DNA of 64,000 nt from Geminocystis herdmanii PCC 6308 (GTDB lineage: Bacteria > Cyanobacteriota > Cyanobacteriia > Cyanobacteriales > Cyanobacteriaceae), in NCBI RefSeq assembly GCF_000332235.1, contig NZ_CM001775.1:799630-863629 (forward strand), in the 5' to 3' direction. Below, one piece after another: positions 49,384 through 58,477 of the stretch (the first letter of the stretch is position 1; every line of letters starts with the position of its first letter). The position numbers and the translations under genes were made by a program. Below the pieces are notes generated by a model that did not search any database, was not told the DNA's origin, and was given only the letters and a program-made list of their open reading frames with translations.

Positions 49384-49643
49384 TTAATCAACTACAAAAA
49401 ATGCAAATATTTAATATTCCTAATATTAGTCAATTCTATTTTAATAAAGAATTAAATTTTCCTTTGTTAAAGAATTATTTACAGATGTTAGATTATTTAA
49501 GATTATTAATTTTAGAATATATTTCGATCGATTAATAGTTTACCCTTAATGGAAAATTTAGCCTAATGTAATATTATTTATTCTGAAAATATGCAAAATC
49601 AGCAAATTATTGAAGATAAACTCAAGATAGTTAATCCTTCTGT

Positions 49644-51041
49644 TTAAAATCCCAACATAACACGGGCGACATTAAAATAAATTAACACCCCTAAAACATC
49701 CACCGCTGTAGTAATAAAAGGACCAGACATGAGGGCGGGATCGAGTCCTAAACGCTTAAAGAGAAAGGGTAAAGCCGAACCTGCGATCGAGGCTAAGAAA
49801 GAAATACAGATCAAACTTACTCCTACAGTAAAAGAAATATTGACATTTTTCTCGGTTTGAGGTAATAAATAAGCCCAAACCATGGTAATAAGCCCCAAAA
49901 CTACCCCTAAAATTAACCCTGCGACTCCCTCTCGATAAATTACTTTACCTACCCCTAAATCTCTCACTTCATCGGTACTAATTCCCCTAATTACCACCGT
50001 AGATGACTGAGTACCAATATTTCCACCACTATCGATTAACAAGGGAATAAAAGCGGCTAACACCGTTACTTCTGCCAAAATATCTTCTTGAGCGCCAATA
50101 ATCGTACCAGTAAAACTGTTGGTTACTAATAACACCAATAACCATGTAACTCTTTTTTTGGCAACAGCAAAAATATTCATCTGAAAATAATTATCCCCAT
50201 CGGCAGATAAAGCACTGAGGGCGTATATATCTTCCGTGGCTTCTGCTTGTATAATATCAATCACATCATCAACGGTGACAACTCCTACTAAACGCAATTC
50301 TCGATCGACTACGGGGATAGCTAGAAAATCATAACGCTGAATTAATCGAGCAACTTCTTCTTGATCTAAATTTGTCTTAACATAGACAATATCTTTGCTC
50401 ATAATTTCCTCTAAGATGCTGTCTTGAGGATTAATTACTAAATCTCGCAGGGATACAACCCCCACTAAATGACTAGCATCATCAAGAACATAAATATAGT
50501 AAATTAATTCTGATACCTTTGCTTTTGCCCTTAATTGGCTTAAAACTTCCCCAATGGTTAAATTACTAGGAAATGCCACATATTCAGGAGTCATGATACG
50601 CCCTGCAGTATCTTCTTCGTAACCTAATAAAAGATTGGTGGCTTGACGTTCTTCGGGGCTTAATTCTGCTAAAATGCGACTGACAACTTCTGAGGGTAAC
50701 TCATCGAATAACTGAACTCGATCGTCAGGAGACATATTACCAACAATATCTAGTACTTCCTGTCGTTTAAAGTCTTCAATTAATGCTTGTTGTACTGTAG
50801 TTTCTAAATGTTCATATACATAGATCGCTTTATTTTTGTCTAATAGTCGAAAGGCGATCGCCTGTTCTGAATCGGGGAGGTATTCAATGGCTTCGGCAAT
50901 ATCCACAGGTTGCACGGGAATTAATAATGTTTTTGCACCTTCCAGATTATTTTGTGCTAATAACAATTCTAATTGAGAGTGAACTAACTCCCTTAATTCG
51001 TGGCGAGAATCATTTTGTTCGATCGTCTTATTGTCACTCAT
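49644..51041 (-). CDS. mgtE: Magnesium transporter/channel MgtE (paralogue 2)
   Basis: 465 residues, ATG start (MSDNKTIEQNDSRHELREL) preceded by GAGGAGGT, an excellent ribosome site. The same domain order as paralogue 1: N domain (LEGAKTLLIPVQPVDIAEAIEYLPDS), two CBS domains (DTAGRIMTPEYVAFPSNLTIGEVLSQL) and a membrane part with PLLIDSGGNIGTQSSTVVIRGISTDEV. Position DSGGN replaces GTGGN just before the pore, one of the few differences near the filter. The two proteins are closely similar through most of their length. Two copies suggest different affinity or expression. Confidence 0.93.
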   Translation of the reverse strand: MSDNKTIEQNDSRHELRELVHSQLELLLAQNNLEGAKTLLIPVQPVDIAEAIEYLPDSEQAIAFRLLDKNKAIYVYEHLETTVQQALIEDFKRQEVLDIVGNMSPDDRVQLFDELPSEVVSRILAELSPEERQATNLLLGYEEDTAGRIMTPEYVAFPSNLTIGEVLSQLRAKAKVSELIYYIYVLDDASHLVGVVSLRDLVINPQDSILEEIMSKDIVYVKTNLDQEEVARLIQRYDFLAIPVVDRELRLVGVVTVDDVIDIIQAEATEDIYALSALSADGDNYFQMNIFAVAKKRVTWLLVLLVTNSFTGTIIGAQEDILAEVTVLAAFIPLLIDSGGNIGTQSSTVVIRGISTDEVRDLGVGKVIYREGVAGLILGVVLGLITMVWAYLLPQTEKNVNISFTVGVSLICISFLASIAGSALPFLFKRLGLDPALMSGPFITTAVDVLGVLIYFNVARVMLGF

Positions 51042-51132
51042 CAGTTTACCTCCTCATTAACTGATTTTAAAACATTAACGCTATTGGAATTTAATTCTAA
51101 CCTTTGATTGGTTGATCTGAAAAAATTTTCCT
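51042..51132 (-). promoter_or_regulatory. Conserved leader of mgtE paralogue 2
   Basis: Shares with 48672-48764 the blocks CAGTTTACC, TTAACTGATT, GCTATTG and AACCTTTGATTGGTTGATCT followed by GAAAAAATTTTCCT. Conservation ends near 51132, beyond which the two upstream regions differ. That clean edge suggests either the limit of a duplicated piece or a shared control region. Confidence 0.45.
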
Positions 51133-51173
51133 TTGAAAATTGTTAATGAGACTTCCCCATGAATTTATAAAAT

Positions 51174-51241
51174 AACCTGAGTGAGCCATAAAATGATGAA
51201 GATAAAAGGGGAGGATGGGTTGAATAATATTCAACCCCTAC
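51174..51241. repeat. Composite spacer repeats: partial copy of the 153-bp repeat plus a palindrome
   Basis: Part one (about 51174-51210) resembles the start of the 153-bp repeat (CCTGAGTGAGCCATAAAATG). Part two is a perfect palindrome: GGGTTGAATA, one base, TATTCAACCC (51217-51237), followed by CTAC. It relates to the repeat at 85-115. Confidence 0.5.
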
Positions 51242-51294
51242 GAACGAATAATTTAAAATTATGACAACTGATTTAAGATTGCTATAAATAAAAA

Positions 51295-53226
51295 CTAACT
51301 CTGTAATTCAGCCAATTCCATCCATTTGTGAGTAGCTTGATCTATTTTTTCATTAATTTTTGCTAATTCTTCTGTTAATTTATTTAACGTTTCATAGTCT
51401 TGATTGGCGTTATATAACTGTTGTTCAATTTCTACTTTTTTTGTCTCTAATTCGGGAATAATTTTGATTTCTAGTTTTTCAAATTCTTTTCTTTGATAAC
51501 TAGACATTTTTTGATTATTTTGAGAAAATTTTTGCTCTTTTTCAATAGTATTTTTAGGTTGTTTGACTGATTTATTATTGCTATTTTTTTCTTCTTGAAG
51601 TTGTTTTTCCGCTTTGTTTTTATAGTCTAAATACACGGAATAGTTACCCGGATATTGGCGTAAGTTGCCGTTACTTTCAAAGGCAAAAATAGTTTCTACA
51701 GTTCGATCGAGAAAGTATCGATCGTGGGATACTACTATTACACAACCCTTAAAAGATTCGATATACTCTTCTAACACTGCCAAAGTTTGTACATCTAAAT
51801 CGTTAGTGGGTTCGTCTAAAATTAGTACATTAGGATTACTAATTAACATTTTCAGTAAAAATAAACGGCGTTTTTCTCCTCCCGAAAGTTTGGCAATGGG
51901 AGAATATTGTTGATTAGGGGTAAATAAAAACCTTTCTAGCAGTTGGGATGCGCTTATTTGAGTGCCGTCACTGGTTTCGATATAAGTAGCAACATCTTTA
52001 ATATACTCGATCGCGCGTTGTTCATTTTGGGCGGCGGTGATTAAACTATCGGAATGTTGATCAAAATAACCAATATGAATAGTACCTCCGATCTCTACTT
52101 TACCTTTATCGGGTTCAATTTTGCCCATAATTAAATTCATCAGGGTTGACTTACCAACTCCGTTACCGCCAATAATTCCTACCCTGTCATCGGGGGCAAA
52201 TTCGTAGGTAAAATCTTTAATCAAGGTTCGATCGCCAAAAGATTTGCTAATATTATCTAATTCGATGACTTTTTTACCGATGCGACGACTAGGAGTATCA
52301 ATTTCTACTTTGCCTTGAGTCTGTTTAAACTCTTTATCCTTCATATCATATACTCGATCGATCCTTGCTTTTTGTTTCGTACTACGAGCTTTAGGACCTT
52401 TTTTAAGCCATTCTAACTCCCTTCTGAGTACCCCCTGATGTTTTCTTTGACTACTAGCCTCAGATTCCTCTGCTAACGCTTTCTTCTCTAAATAATAACT
52501 ATAGTTACCACTATAACTGTACATATCCGCTCGATCGATCTCCAGAATACGAGTTGTAACTTGATCCAGAAAATATCGATCGTGGGTAATCAAGAAAATT
52601 GCACCCTGAAATTTTTGCAGATATTCCTGTAACCATTGTACCGACTCCGCATCGAGATGGTTAGTAGGTTCATCCATCAATAATAGATCAGGATCAGCCA
52701 TTAAAGCCGAAGCAAGGGCAACTCTTTTGCGATAACCCCCCGACAAATCCCCCATTCTTGCCTCAAAATCACTAATGCCCAACTTATCAAGGATAATTTT
52801 AGCGTTGGTTTCCAAATCCCAAGCATTAGCCGCATTGATTTTTTCCGTCACCCTTTCTAACTTACCCATTAACTGCTCTTGAGTGACAGTATCTGCATGG
52901 GCGATGCGGTGAGATAAATCTTCATACTCCTTAATCCACTGCATTTGTTCGCCACTATAGACAAAAACCTGCTCTAAAACCGTGTTATCCGCTTCAATTT
53001 CTGGTTGTTGAGGAAGATAAATAATTTTTGCTCCCGATTTTACCACCATTTCACCGCCATCATAGGGTTCTAAACCTGATAACATTTTCAGTAGAGTTGA
53101 CTTTCCCGAACCATTAACTCCAATTAAACCTACTTTATCCTTATCATCGATACTGAAAGTAGCATTTTTCAGAATTTCTTTAATGCCAAAATCTTTGGAG
53201 AGAGATTGTATTGTAATAATAGCCAT
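51295..53226 (-). CDS. ABC-F family ATPase (Uup/EttA-like)
   Basis: 643 residues. Two ABC domains lie in tandem with Walker A GVNGSGKST and GGNGVGKST, signatures LSGGYRKRV and LSGGEKRRL, and Walker B LLLMDEPTNHLD and VLILDEPTNDLD. The interdomain linker reads GVLRRELEWLKKGPKARSTKQKARI. The C-terminus (about 540-643) is a charged coiled coil, as in Uup-type proteins. ABC-F proteins have no membrane part and act on ribosomes or DNA; this type is probably Uup-like by its C-terminal coiled coil. The ATG at 53226 starts MAIITIQSLSKDFGIKEIL. Confidence 0.92.
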   Translation of the reverse strand: MAIITIQSLSKDFGIKEILKNATFSIDDKDKVGLIGVNGSGKSTLLKMLSGLEPYDGGEMVVKSGAKIIYLPQQPEIEADNTVLEQVFVYSGEQMQWIKEYEDLSHRIAHADTVTQEQLMGKLERVTEKINAANAWDLETNAKIILDKLGISDFEARMGDLSGGYRKRVALASALMADPDLLLMDEPTNHLDAESVQWLQEYLQKFQGAIFLITHDRYFLDQVTTRILEIDRADMYSYSGNYSYYLEKKALAEESEASSQRKHQGVLRRELEWLKKGPKARSTKQKARIDRVYDMKDKEFKQTQGKVEIDTPSRRIGKKVIELDNISKSFGDRTLIKDFTYEFAPDDRVGIIGGNGVGKSTLMNLIMGKIEPDKGKVEIGGTIHIGYFDQHSDSLITAAQNEQRAIEYIKDVATYIETSDGTQISASQLLERFLFTPNQQYSPIAKLSGGEKRRLFLLKMLISNPNVLILDEPTNDLDVQTLAVLEEYIESFKGCVIVVSHDRYFLDRTVETIFAFESNGNLRQYPGNYSVYLDYKNKAEKQLQEEKNSNNKSVKQPKNTIEKEQKFSQNNQKMSSYQRKEFEKLEIKIIPELETKKVEIEQQLYNANQDYETLNKLTEELAKINEKIDQATHKWMELAELQS

Positions 53227-53388
53227 TTTAAATAATTCGTAAATAATAATTCTCTTATTTCTAACTATATCCTAGGCGATCGATTGTTCAAAACTCCTAA
53301 TCTTTGATCCCCCATTCCGCACATCACAATATATTATTATGAGAGTATGAAAACCAAAGAACTAATTTTCGACAAACTGTAAGTGGGG

Positions 53389-53520
53389 TTTGCTGAAAAA
53401 GTATTTATCGATTAGGGTGCTAGGTTTTAGATTAAAGAATGAAAAATCAAGGTTTTGAATCCTTTTGTGTAGTCCATGAGATATACAAGCACTATTAAAA
53501 ATAAGGTCAAAAGTGTTTAT
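53389..53520. repeat. Half of the MITE-like element at the end of the type IIL gene
   Basis: GTGGGGTTTGCTGAAAAAGT starts the copy, then AAATCAAGGTTTTGAAT and AATAAGGTCAAAAGTGT. These landmarks match the complete element at 11969 in order. The right half is missing and the remnant meets the stop codon of the methyltransferase gene (53517). Confidence 0.7.
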
Positions 53521-54869
53521 TTTTTAGTACTAGGAGAGGCTTTTTTCTTCTCAGTTTTTAATAATGGTGCTGTCATATTTTGGTATAAATTAAATAGAAA
53601 TTCGATGCGGTTTAATTCACTGGTAAAAGTTTGATTTCTATAGCATAAATCTACTGCTTTATCAAGATTTTGGTGAGCTTTTATTAAGTCATTAGGCATG
53701 GTTAATCGATCGTACAAATCCGCTAAACTACTGTCAGGATAGTTATTTCTAATATCGAGGATTTTTTGAGCTAAATTTGCTACTTTTTCCCGTTGTTTTT
53801 CTGTCATATCTTCAGGGAAAGGATAGTTATTATAAACAATAGAATTAGAATAACGATAATCACTTTTTAACCTTCCACAGACATATTTAACCCATGTCAT
53901 GTGCATTTCTGAGGTTAATATTCCAAATAAGAATAAATCCGCATCAGGAATAATTAAACAAAGATTACTGGTAATAATTTCTTTAGAAATAAAGCCAATA
54001 GGGATATATTTTCGATTTTCAGATGAAACACTTGGAATAATAATATAATCAGTCTCCGTATGAGAAATAAAGGCAAATTTTGTTGGTGTCAAAGCTAAAT
54101 CTCTTGTTTCTTTCCTTGTACTTTTTAATCTAAATTCCCTTACTTTTTCTACCCTTTCATAAATCTTTTTATTTTGTCTTAATTCATCAGGAGTTATATT
54201 ATTTAGCCATAAACACCATCTATTAATATTATTAATAAACTCATAACTTCCCATATATCTACGAATAAATTTATAACTATTTTTTTCTAATAAAAATTTA
54301 TTTAATTCTTCTGTTGTTTCAATAATAAAGTTTCCACCGTCAATAGGTTGATTCCCAAATTTTATAGTAGGTACATGAGTAATAGCTTTACTTCTTTTTA
54401 AGATAATTAAATCATTACCTTCCACTAAATAAGGATTGATATTTTTTACATTAATTTCGGTGGCTTCTCCCTTAATATTTTCATAGGTAAAAAGACGTTT
54501 TCGATCGACATTTTCTAAACCAAACCCAATAATAACACAATGAACGGCGGCGTTACCTTTAGCTTCATTACTCCAAGAAAAAGTACGGTGGGCAAAGTGA
54601 ATTTTTATCTTATATTTAGTGTATAATTCCTGCCATAAAATACCCACTTGCTCACCCTGAGAAATGGAATTTGTACTCACAAAAGCACAACAAATATTAG
54701 TATTTTGGATAAACTGAGAGGCTTTGAGATACCATGCACAAACATAATCTAAAACACCAGCATTTTTCACCCCATTAAAAACTAAATTCATGTCAGCTTT
54801 TTGCTGAGAATTTTGATAACTTTTCCCCACAAAAGGAGGATTACCTAAAATAAAATCACAAGAAAAATT
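53517..54869 (-). pseudogene. Type IIL restriction-modification enzyme (MmeI-like), C-terminal part
   Basis: Open from NFSCDFILGNPPFVGKSYQN (about 54869), which holds the amino-methyltransferase motif IV NPPF, to the stop at 53517. The region includes DYVCAWYLKASQF, FVSTNSISQGEQVGILW and the target-recognition part (WLNNITPDELRQNKKIYERV, PSVSSENRKYIPIGFI, RLKSDYRYSNSIVYNNYPFP). The ordinary reading starts only at GTG 54830. It is the downstream half of the gene at 54878-56371, cut off by the G/C-rich repeat at 54871. A functional protein would need a frameshift or two separate chains. Confidence 0.8.
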
Positions 54870-54870
54870 T

Positions 54871-54979
54871 GATCCCCCTAAATCCCCCTTAATAAGGGGG
54901 ACTTTTCCATTCTTCTCCCCCTTAATAAGGGGGACTTTTTTATTATTCTCCCCCCTTTCAAAGGGGGTTGGGGGGGATC
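54871..54979. repeat. G/C-rich repeat that interrupts the type IIL gene
   Basis: A 109-bp block bounded by GATCCCCCT and GGGGGGGATC. Inside, two tandem units carry TCCCCCTTAATAAGGGGGAC, each a hairpin. The block encodes DPPQPPLKGG and KSPLLRG, peptides often seen where this family of cyanobacterial repeats sits inside genes. It causes a frameshift and stop (LLRGI, stop at 54878). Confidence 0.85.
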
Positions 54980-56371
54980 AATAATATTTTTCCAATCACA
55001 TTGTAAAGCATTACCATGAATAATAGTAGCGGATTTTTTCAGAGGTAAACGCACAAAATATTGACCAAATTCATTACTAACTTTAATATTCATTTGATGA
55101 TCAATTAACCACATTGCAACCTCTGCAATTCTTACGGCAAATTCATCATATTCGATGCCAAAAAATCGATCGACATCGATTTTAATGAAGATATTTATAT
55201 CAATAAATTGCTCTTGTTTATATAACTCTTTTAATATTTTTATTTCTAATTCTCTTAACTCTCGATAGGTGATAATTAAAAAGTTACCACATCCACAGGC
55301 AGGATCAAGAAATTTTAAATTAGCAATTTTTTCGTGAAATTCTTTGAGTTTATTTTGATTATTTTTTATCTTGTCAAATTCTGTGTATAAATCATCTAAA
55401 AATAAAGGTTTAATAACTTTAAAAATATTTTTTTCAGAGGTATAATGAGCACCTAAATTACGTCTTTGGCTCGGATTCATAACCGCTTGAAACATCGAAC
55501 CAAAAATAGCAGGAGAGATTTTTCCCCAATCTAAACTACAGGCTTTTAATAACATTTCTCGCATTTCACTGTCAAAGGATGCAGGAGGCAAAACTTCTTC
55601 AAATAGTTTGCCATTAACGTAGGGAAATTGAGCTAAATTTTCATCTAAATTTGTTAATCTGTTATCTTCAGGTTGATTTAATATATGAAAAATTAAGCCT
55701 AAATGTCCTGCTAAATCCCTTCCATCTTCTTTGGTATGTAAATCAATATATTCTTGAAAAATTCCTTTGTTAAAGATATTCGTATCGTCAGCAAATAAAC
55801 AAAATAATAGTCTTACTAAATAAACTTCTAATTCGTGGCCAGTATAACCAATTTTTTTTAATCGATCGTGCAATTCTCCCATTAATTCGGCGGCTTTGAT
55901 ATTGACAGGATCGCCTTCTTGATATACTCTTTTTTCATACCCGGCAATAAAGTCAAATAAATGGACATTATTAACAAATTCTGTTAACTCAAATTCGTTG
56001 ATTGTATCATTATCTAAATCGTACAATCTAAATTTTTGAAAGTCGGAAATGAGAATATATTTAGGTAATTCATATTCTTTTAATCCTTGAAAATAATCCA
56101 TGGCTTGTTCATAGGCTTTATCTAAACTTTTACCTCTGGATTTATGCTCAATTAAAATAACTCCAGTCCAAAATAAATCGATAAAACCTTGTTTATTGTT
56201 TAATTTTTTTACGGATTTTTCAAAGGTGGCAATCCGTCTTCTGGAGACTCCAAAAACATGAAAAAAATCATCCCAAAACGATTTTGCTTCGGCATTTTCG
56301 GAGGTTTCATTTTGCCATTCATGACTAAATGTAATGGCTCGATTTTTGATTTCATTCCAGCTTAAAGGCAT
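54878..56371 (-). pseudogene. Type IIL restriction-modification enzyme (MmeI-like), N-terminal part
   Basis: 497 residues from ATG 56371 (MPLSWNEIKNRAITFSHEWQ). The nuclease domain (about 1-150) has the PD-(D/E)xK pattern GFIDLFWTGVILIEHKSRGKSLDKAYEQA. Next is a helical connector and SAM motif I LKFLDPACGCGNFLIITYREL (about 350-370). The genuine sequence ends at HGNALQCDWKNI; the last ~35 residues come from the repeat at 54871. In the intact family the next residues are the NPPF motif, which is found 110 bases further on. The gene is a bifunctional restriction-modification enzyme of about 920 residues that has been disrupted. The nuclease part may still be made alone, without its methylase. 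Confidence 0.82.
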
Positions 56372-56811
56372 AATTTTATGGTGATGGAATTAAGAAAATG
56401 TAAAATTTTCGGTGAAGATAGCAGAAAGGAAAGAGACGTAAAAATTAAACTTGTTTGCGCAATATATAAGTATATATTGCAATCCTAAATCAGTTGTAAA
56501 ATTTTCGCCCCTAACCTCCAAAGTTGAGGTAATTAAAAGAGGATTGCCCATAAATCATTTAGGATTCTTATATCATGTTTTGTTGATTAATACTTGGCAA
56601 AGGGCAGTAAATCTACGGCTATTTTGTGCTTGAAGTTAATAAATGAGTGACATTTTATAATAAACTAGATTGAATAATAGTTTATTAAAATTAAGATTTT
56701 TTCACATTTCTTATTTTACAATTGGTAATAATTATGATTAATTGCAAGTAGTCATACAATTATTGCTTTATATGACAAAAATATATTAAAAATTTTGTAG
56801 GAGTTAAAACT
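56372..56811. other. 440-base spacer upstream of rpaB
   Basis: It separates the divergent type IIL gene and rpaB. It is AT-rich and holds the rpaB promoter and leader. I find no convincing gene: a 60-codon open frame (56451-56633) has no protein-like pattern. A ribosome site AGGAG (56799-56803) precedes the TTG start of rpaB. No clear RpaB-type HLR1 box was found by eye. Confidence 0.5.
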
Positions 56812-57549
56812 TTGGAGAATCAGAAAGAAAAAATTTTAGTAGTGGATGATGAGGCTAGTATTCGCCGTATTTTAGAAACTCGTTTATCAATGATTGGTTA
56901 TGATGTTGTCACGGCGGCTGATGGTGAAGATGCGATCGCAACCTTCCATGCTACTCAACCAGATTTAGTGGTGTTAGATGTGATGATGCCAAAGTTAGAC
57001 GGTTATGGGGTATGTCAGGAATTACGCAAGGAATCAGACATCCCAATTATTATGTTAACCGCTTTAGGAGATGTTGCCGATCGAATTACTGGGTTAGAGT
57101 TGGGCGCGGATGACTATGTAGTTAAACCCTTTTCCCCCAAAGAATTAGAGGCTCGTATTCGTTCTGTGTTGCGTAGAATTGATAAAACTGGCACAGCGGG
57201 AATCCCTAGCTCTGGCGTAATCTCTGTTAATGCTATTCGTATTGACACAAATAAAAGACAAGTGTATAAAGGAGATCAAAGGATTCGCTTAACGGGTATG
57301 GAATTTAGCTTACTGGAGTTATTAGTCAGTAAATCGGGTGATGCTTTTTCTCGATCGGAAATATTACAAGAGGTATGGGGTTACACTCCAGAACGTCATG
57401 TCGATACAAGGGTAGTGGACGTTCATGTATCCCGTTTAAGAGCTAAACTAGAAGAAGACCCCAGTAATCCTGAACTTATTTTAACAGCTAGGGGTACAGG
57501 TTATCTTTTTCAGAGAATTTTAGAGCCGGGTGAGAAAAAAACCAGTTAG
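56812..57549 (+). CDS. rpaB: Response regulator RpaB (OmpR family)
   Basis: 245 residues. The receiver domain (7-120) has the acidic pocket Asp12/Asp13 and the phosphoacceptor Asp56 (LVVLDVMMPKLDGYG), then IMLTALGDVADRITGLELGADDYVVKPFSPKE. The OmpR-type winged helix is at about 140-238 (RLTGMEFSLLELLVSKSG, EVWGYTPERHVDTRVVDVHVSRLRAKLE). It is nearly identical to cyanobacterial RpaB/Ycf27, an essential regulator of photosystem and high-light genes paired with the kinase Hik33 (NblS). TTG is the start: AGGAG is eight bases before it and MENQKEKILVVDDE is the known N-terminus. Confidence 0.96.
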   Translation: MENQKEKILVVDDEASIRRILETRLSMIGYDVVTAADGEDAIATFHATQPDLVVLDVMMPKLDGYGVCQELRKESDIPIIMLTALGDVADRITGLELGADDYVVKPFSPKELEARIRSVLRRIDKTGTAGIPSSGVISVNAIRIDTNKRQVYKGDQRIRLTGMEFSLLELLVSKSGDAFSRSEILQEVWGYTPERHVDTRVVDVHVSRLRAKLEEDPSNPELILTARGTGYLFQRILEPGEKKTS

Positions 57550-57606
57550 TAAATAATGAATAGTGGATAGTTTTAAATTGTTAATTGTTAATTGCTAATT
57601 GTTAAT

Positions 57607-58248
57607 GTGTCTCAAAAAGAAGAAAATCAGTTTATTCAAAATTTGCCCTTAGTTGCGGGAGTGATGGGGGGTTTCCTGTTAATGATTAATCGTTTAACTA
57701 CCCCTACTCTCTTAGATTCTCAAGCTCGATCGGACGCTCTGGGGGTGATTCTCTGTGCTATGCTGTTATTAACCAGTATCTTGTTAAGACAAATAAAATC
57801 TGTACCTCCTCAAAGCGTCACTTTAATTGGTGAGGAAGGTATGGAATTTGCTCCTGATTTATCTGATACCGTTAAAACTGAGTTAGCATGGTCAAGTCAT
57901 CTCATTCTCAATAATACTGTTACTAAGTCGATCGTCGTTTATTATCAGGGTAAAATTTTATTACGCCGAGGTATTTTAGGTACGAATAATAGTGTTAATG
58001 TAGGAACTATTTTGCAACGGGTAATGACAACACAAAAACCAGTCTATTTAGTGGATTTAAAACACTATCCGGGAAAGGTAGAATTTGATTATTTACCTCC
58101 TAATATTCAAGGGTTAATTTGTCTTCCGTTACAAAATCAGGGGGCTCTTATAGTGGCAACAAATATTCCCCGTAGCTACACTAAACAAGATGAATCATGG
58201 ATTCAAGGTATTAGTGAAAAAATAGCGCTTACCCTGAGTGATAAGTAG
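57607..58248 (+). CDS. Cofactor assembly of complex C subunit B (CCB-type) protein
   Basis: About 213 residues. Two N-terminal membrane spans (LPLVAGVMGGFLLMINRL and ALGVILCAMLLLTSILL) are followed by a soluble part: IGEEGMEFAPDLSDTVKTELAWSSHLILNNTVTKSIVVYYQG...YLPPNIQGLICLPLQNQGALIVATNIPRSYTKQDESW. This matches the cyanobacterial CCB2/CCB4-like family, needed in chloroplasts to attach haem ci to cytochrome b6. I chose GTG 57607; an in-frame TTG at 57592 lies within a TTAATTG heptamer array. The gene follows rpaB. Confidence 0.8.
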   Translation: MSQKEENQFIQNLPLVAGVMGGFLLMINRLTTPTLLDSQARSDALGVILCAMLLLTSILLRQIKSVPPQSVTLIGEEGMEFAPDLSDTVKTELAWSSHLILNNTVTKSIVVYYQGKILLRRGILGTNNSVNVGTILQRVMTTQKPVYLVDLKHYPGKVEFDYLPPNIQGLICLPLQNQGALIVATNIPRSYTKQDESWIQGISEKIALTLSDK

Positions 58249-58270
58249 GGTTTGTTGAATAACTTGGAAG

Positions 58271-58424
58271 ACTCCGAAGACAGGAAGACAGGAAGATTGT
58301 ATTTCTGATGAATGAATAAAATTCTCTCAAAAGTACATCAAATATTGGGAATTTTTCTCCCTGTCCACTTGTCCACTTGTCCACCTGTCTAGTTTTCATC
58401 ATTTTCTTTATGTCGAACTGAGGT
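58271..58424. repeat. 154-bp dispersed repeat, copy 2, with a partial tandem copy
   Basis: Inverted, nearly identical copy of 41907-42059. A second, partial repeat unit (GTCCACTTGTCCACCTGTCT, then TTTTCACCACTTTTCTTATA) follows to about 58472. It lies between the CCB gene and the WD40 gene's stop. Confidence 0.88.
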
Positions 58425-58477
58425 GTCCACTTGTCCACCTGTCTCGTTTTCACCACTTTTCTTATATCAAACTGAGG

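Noticed and set aside
56451-56633. 60-codon open frame upstream of rpaB
   Set aside because: Protein-unlike composition, no ribosome site, and it lies in the AT-rich leader of rpaB.
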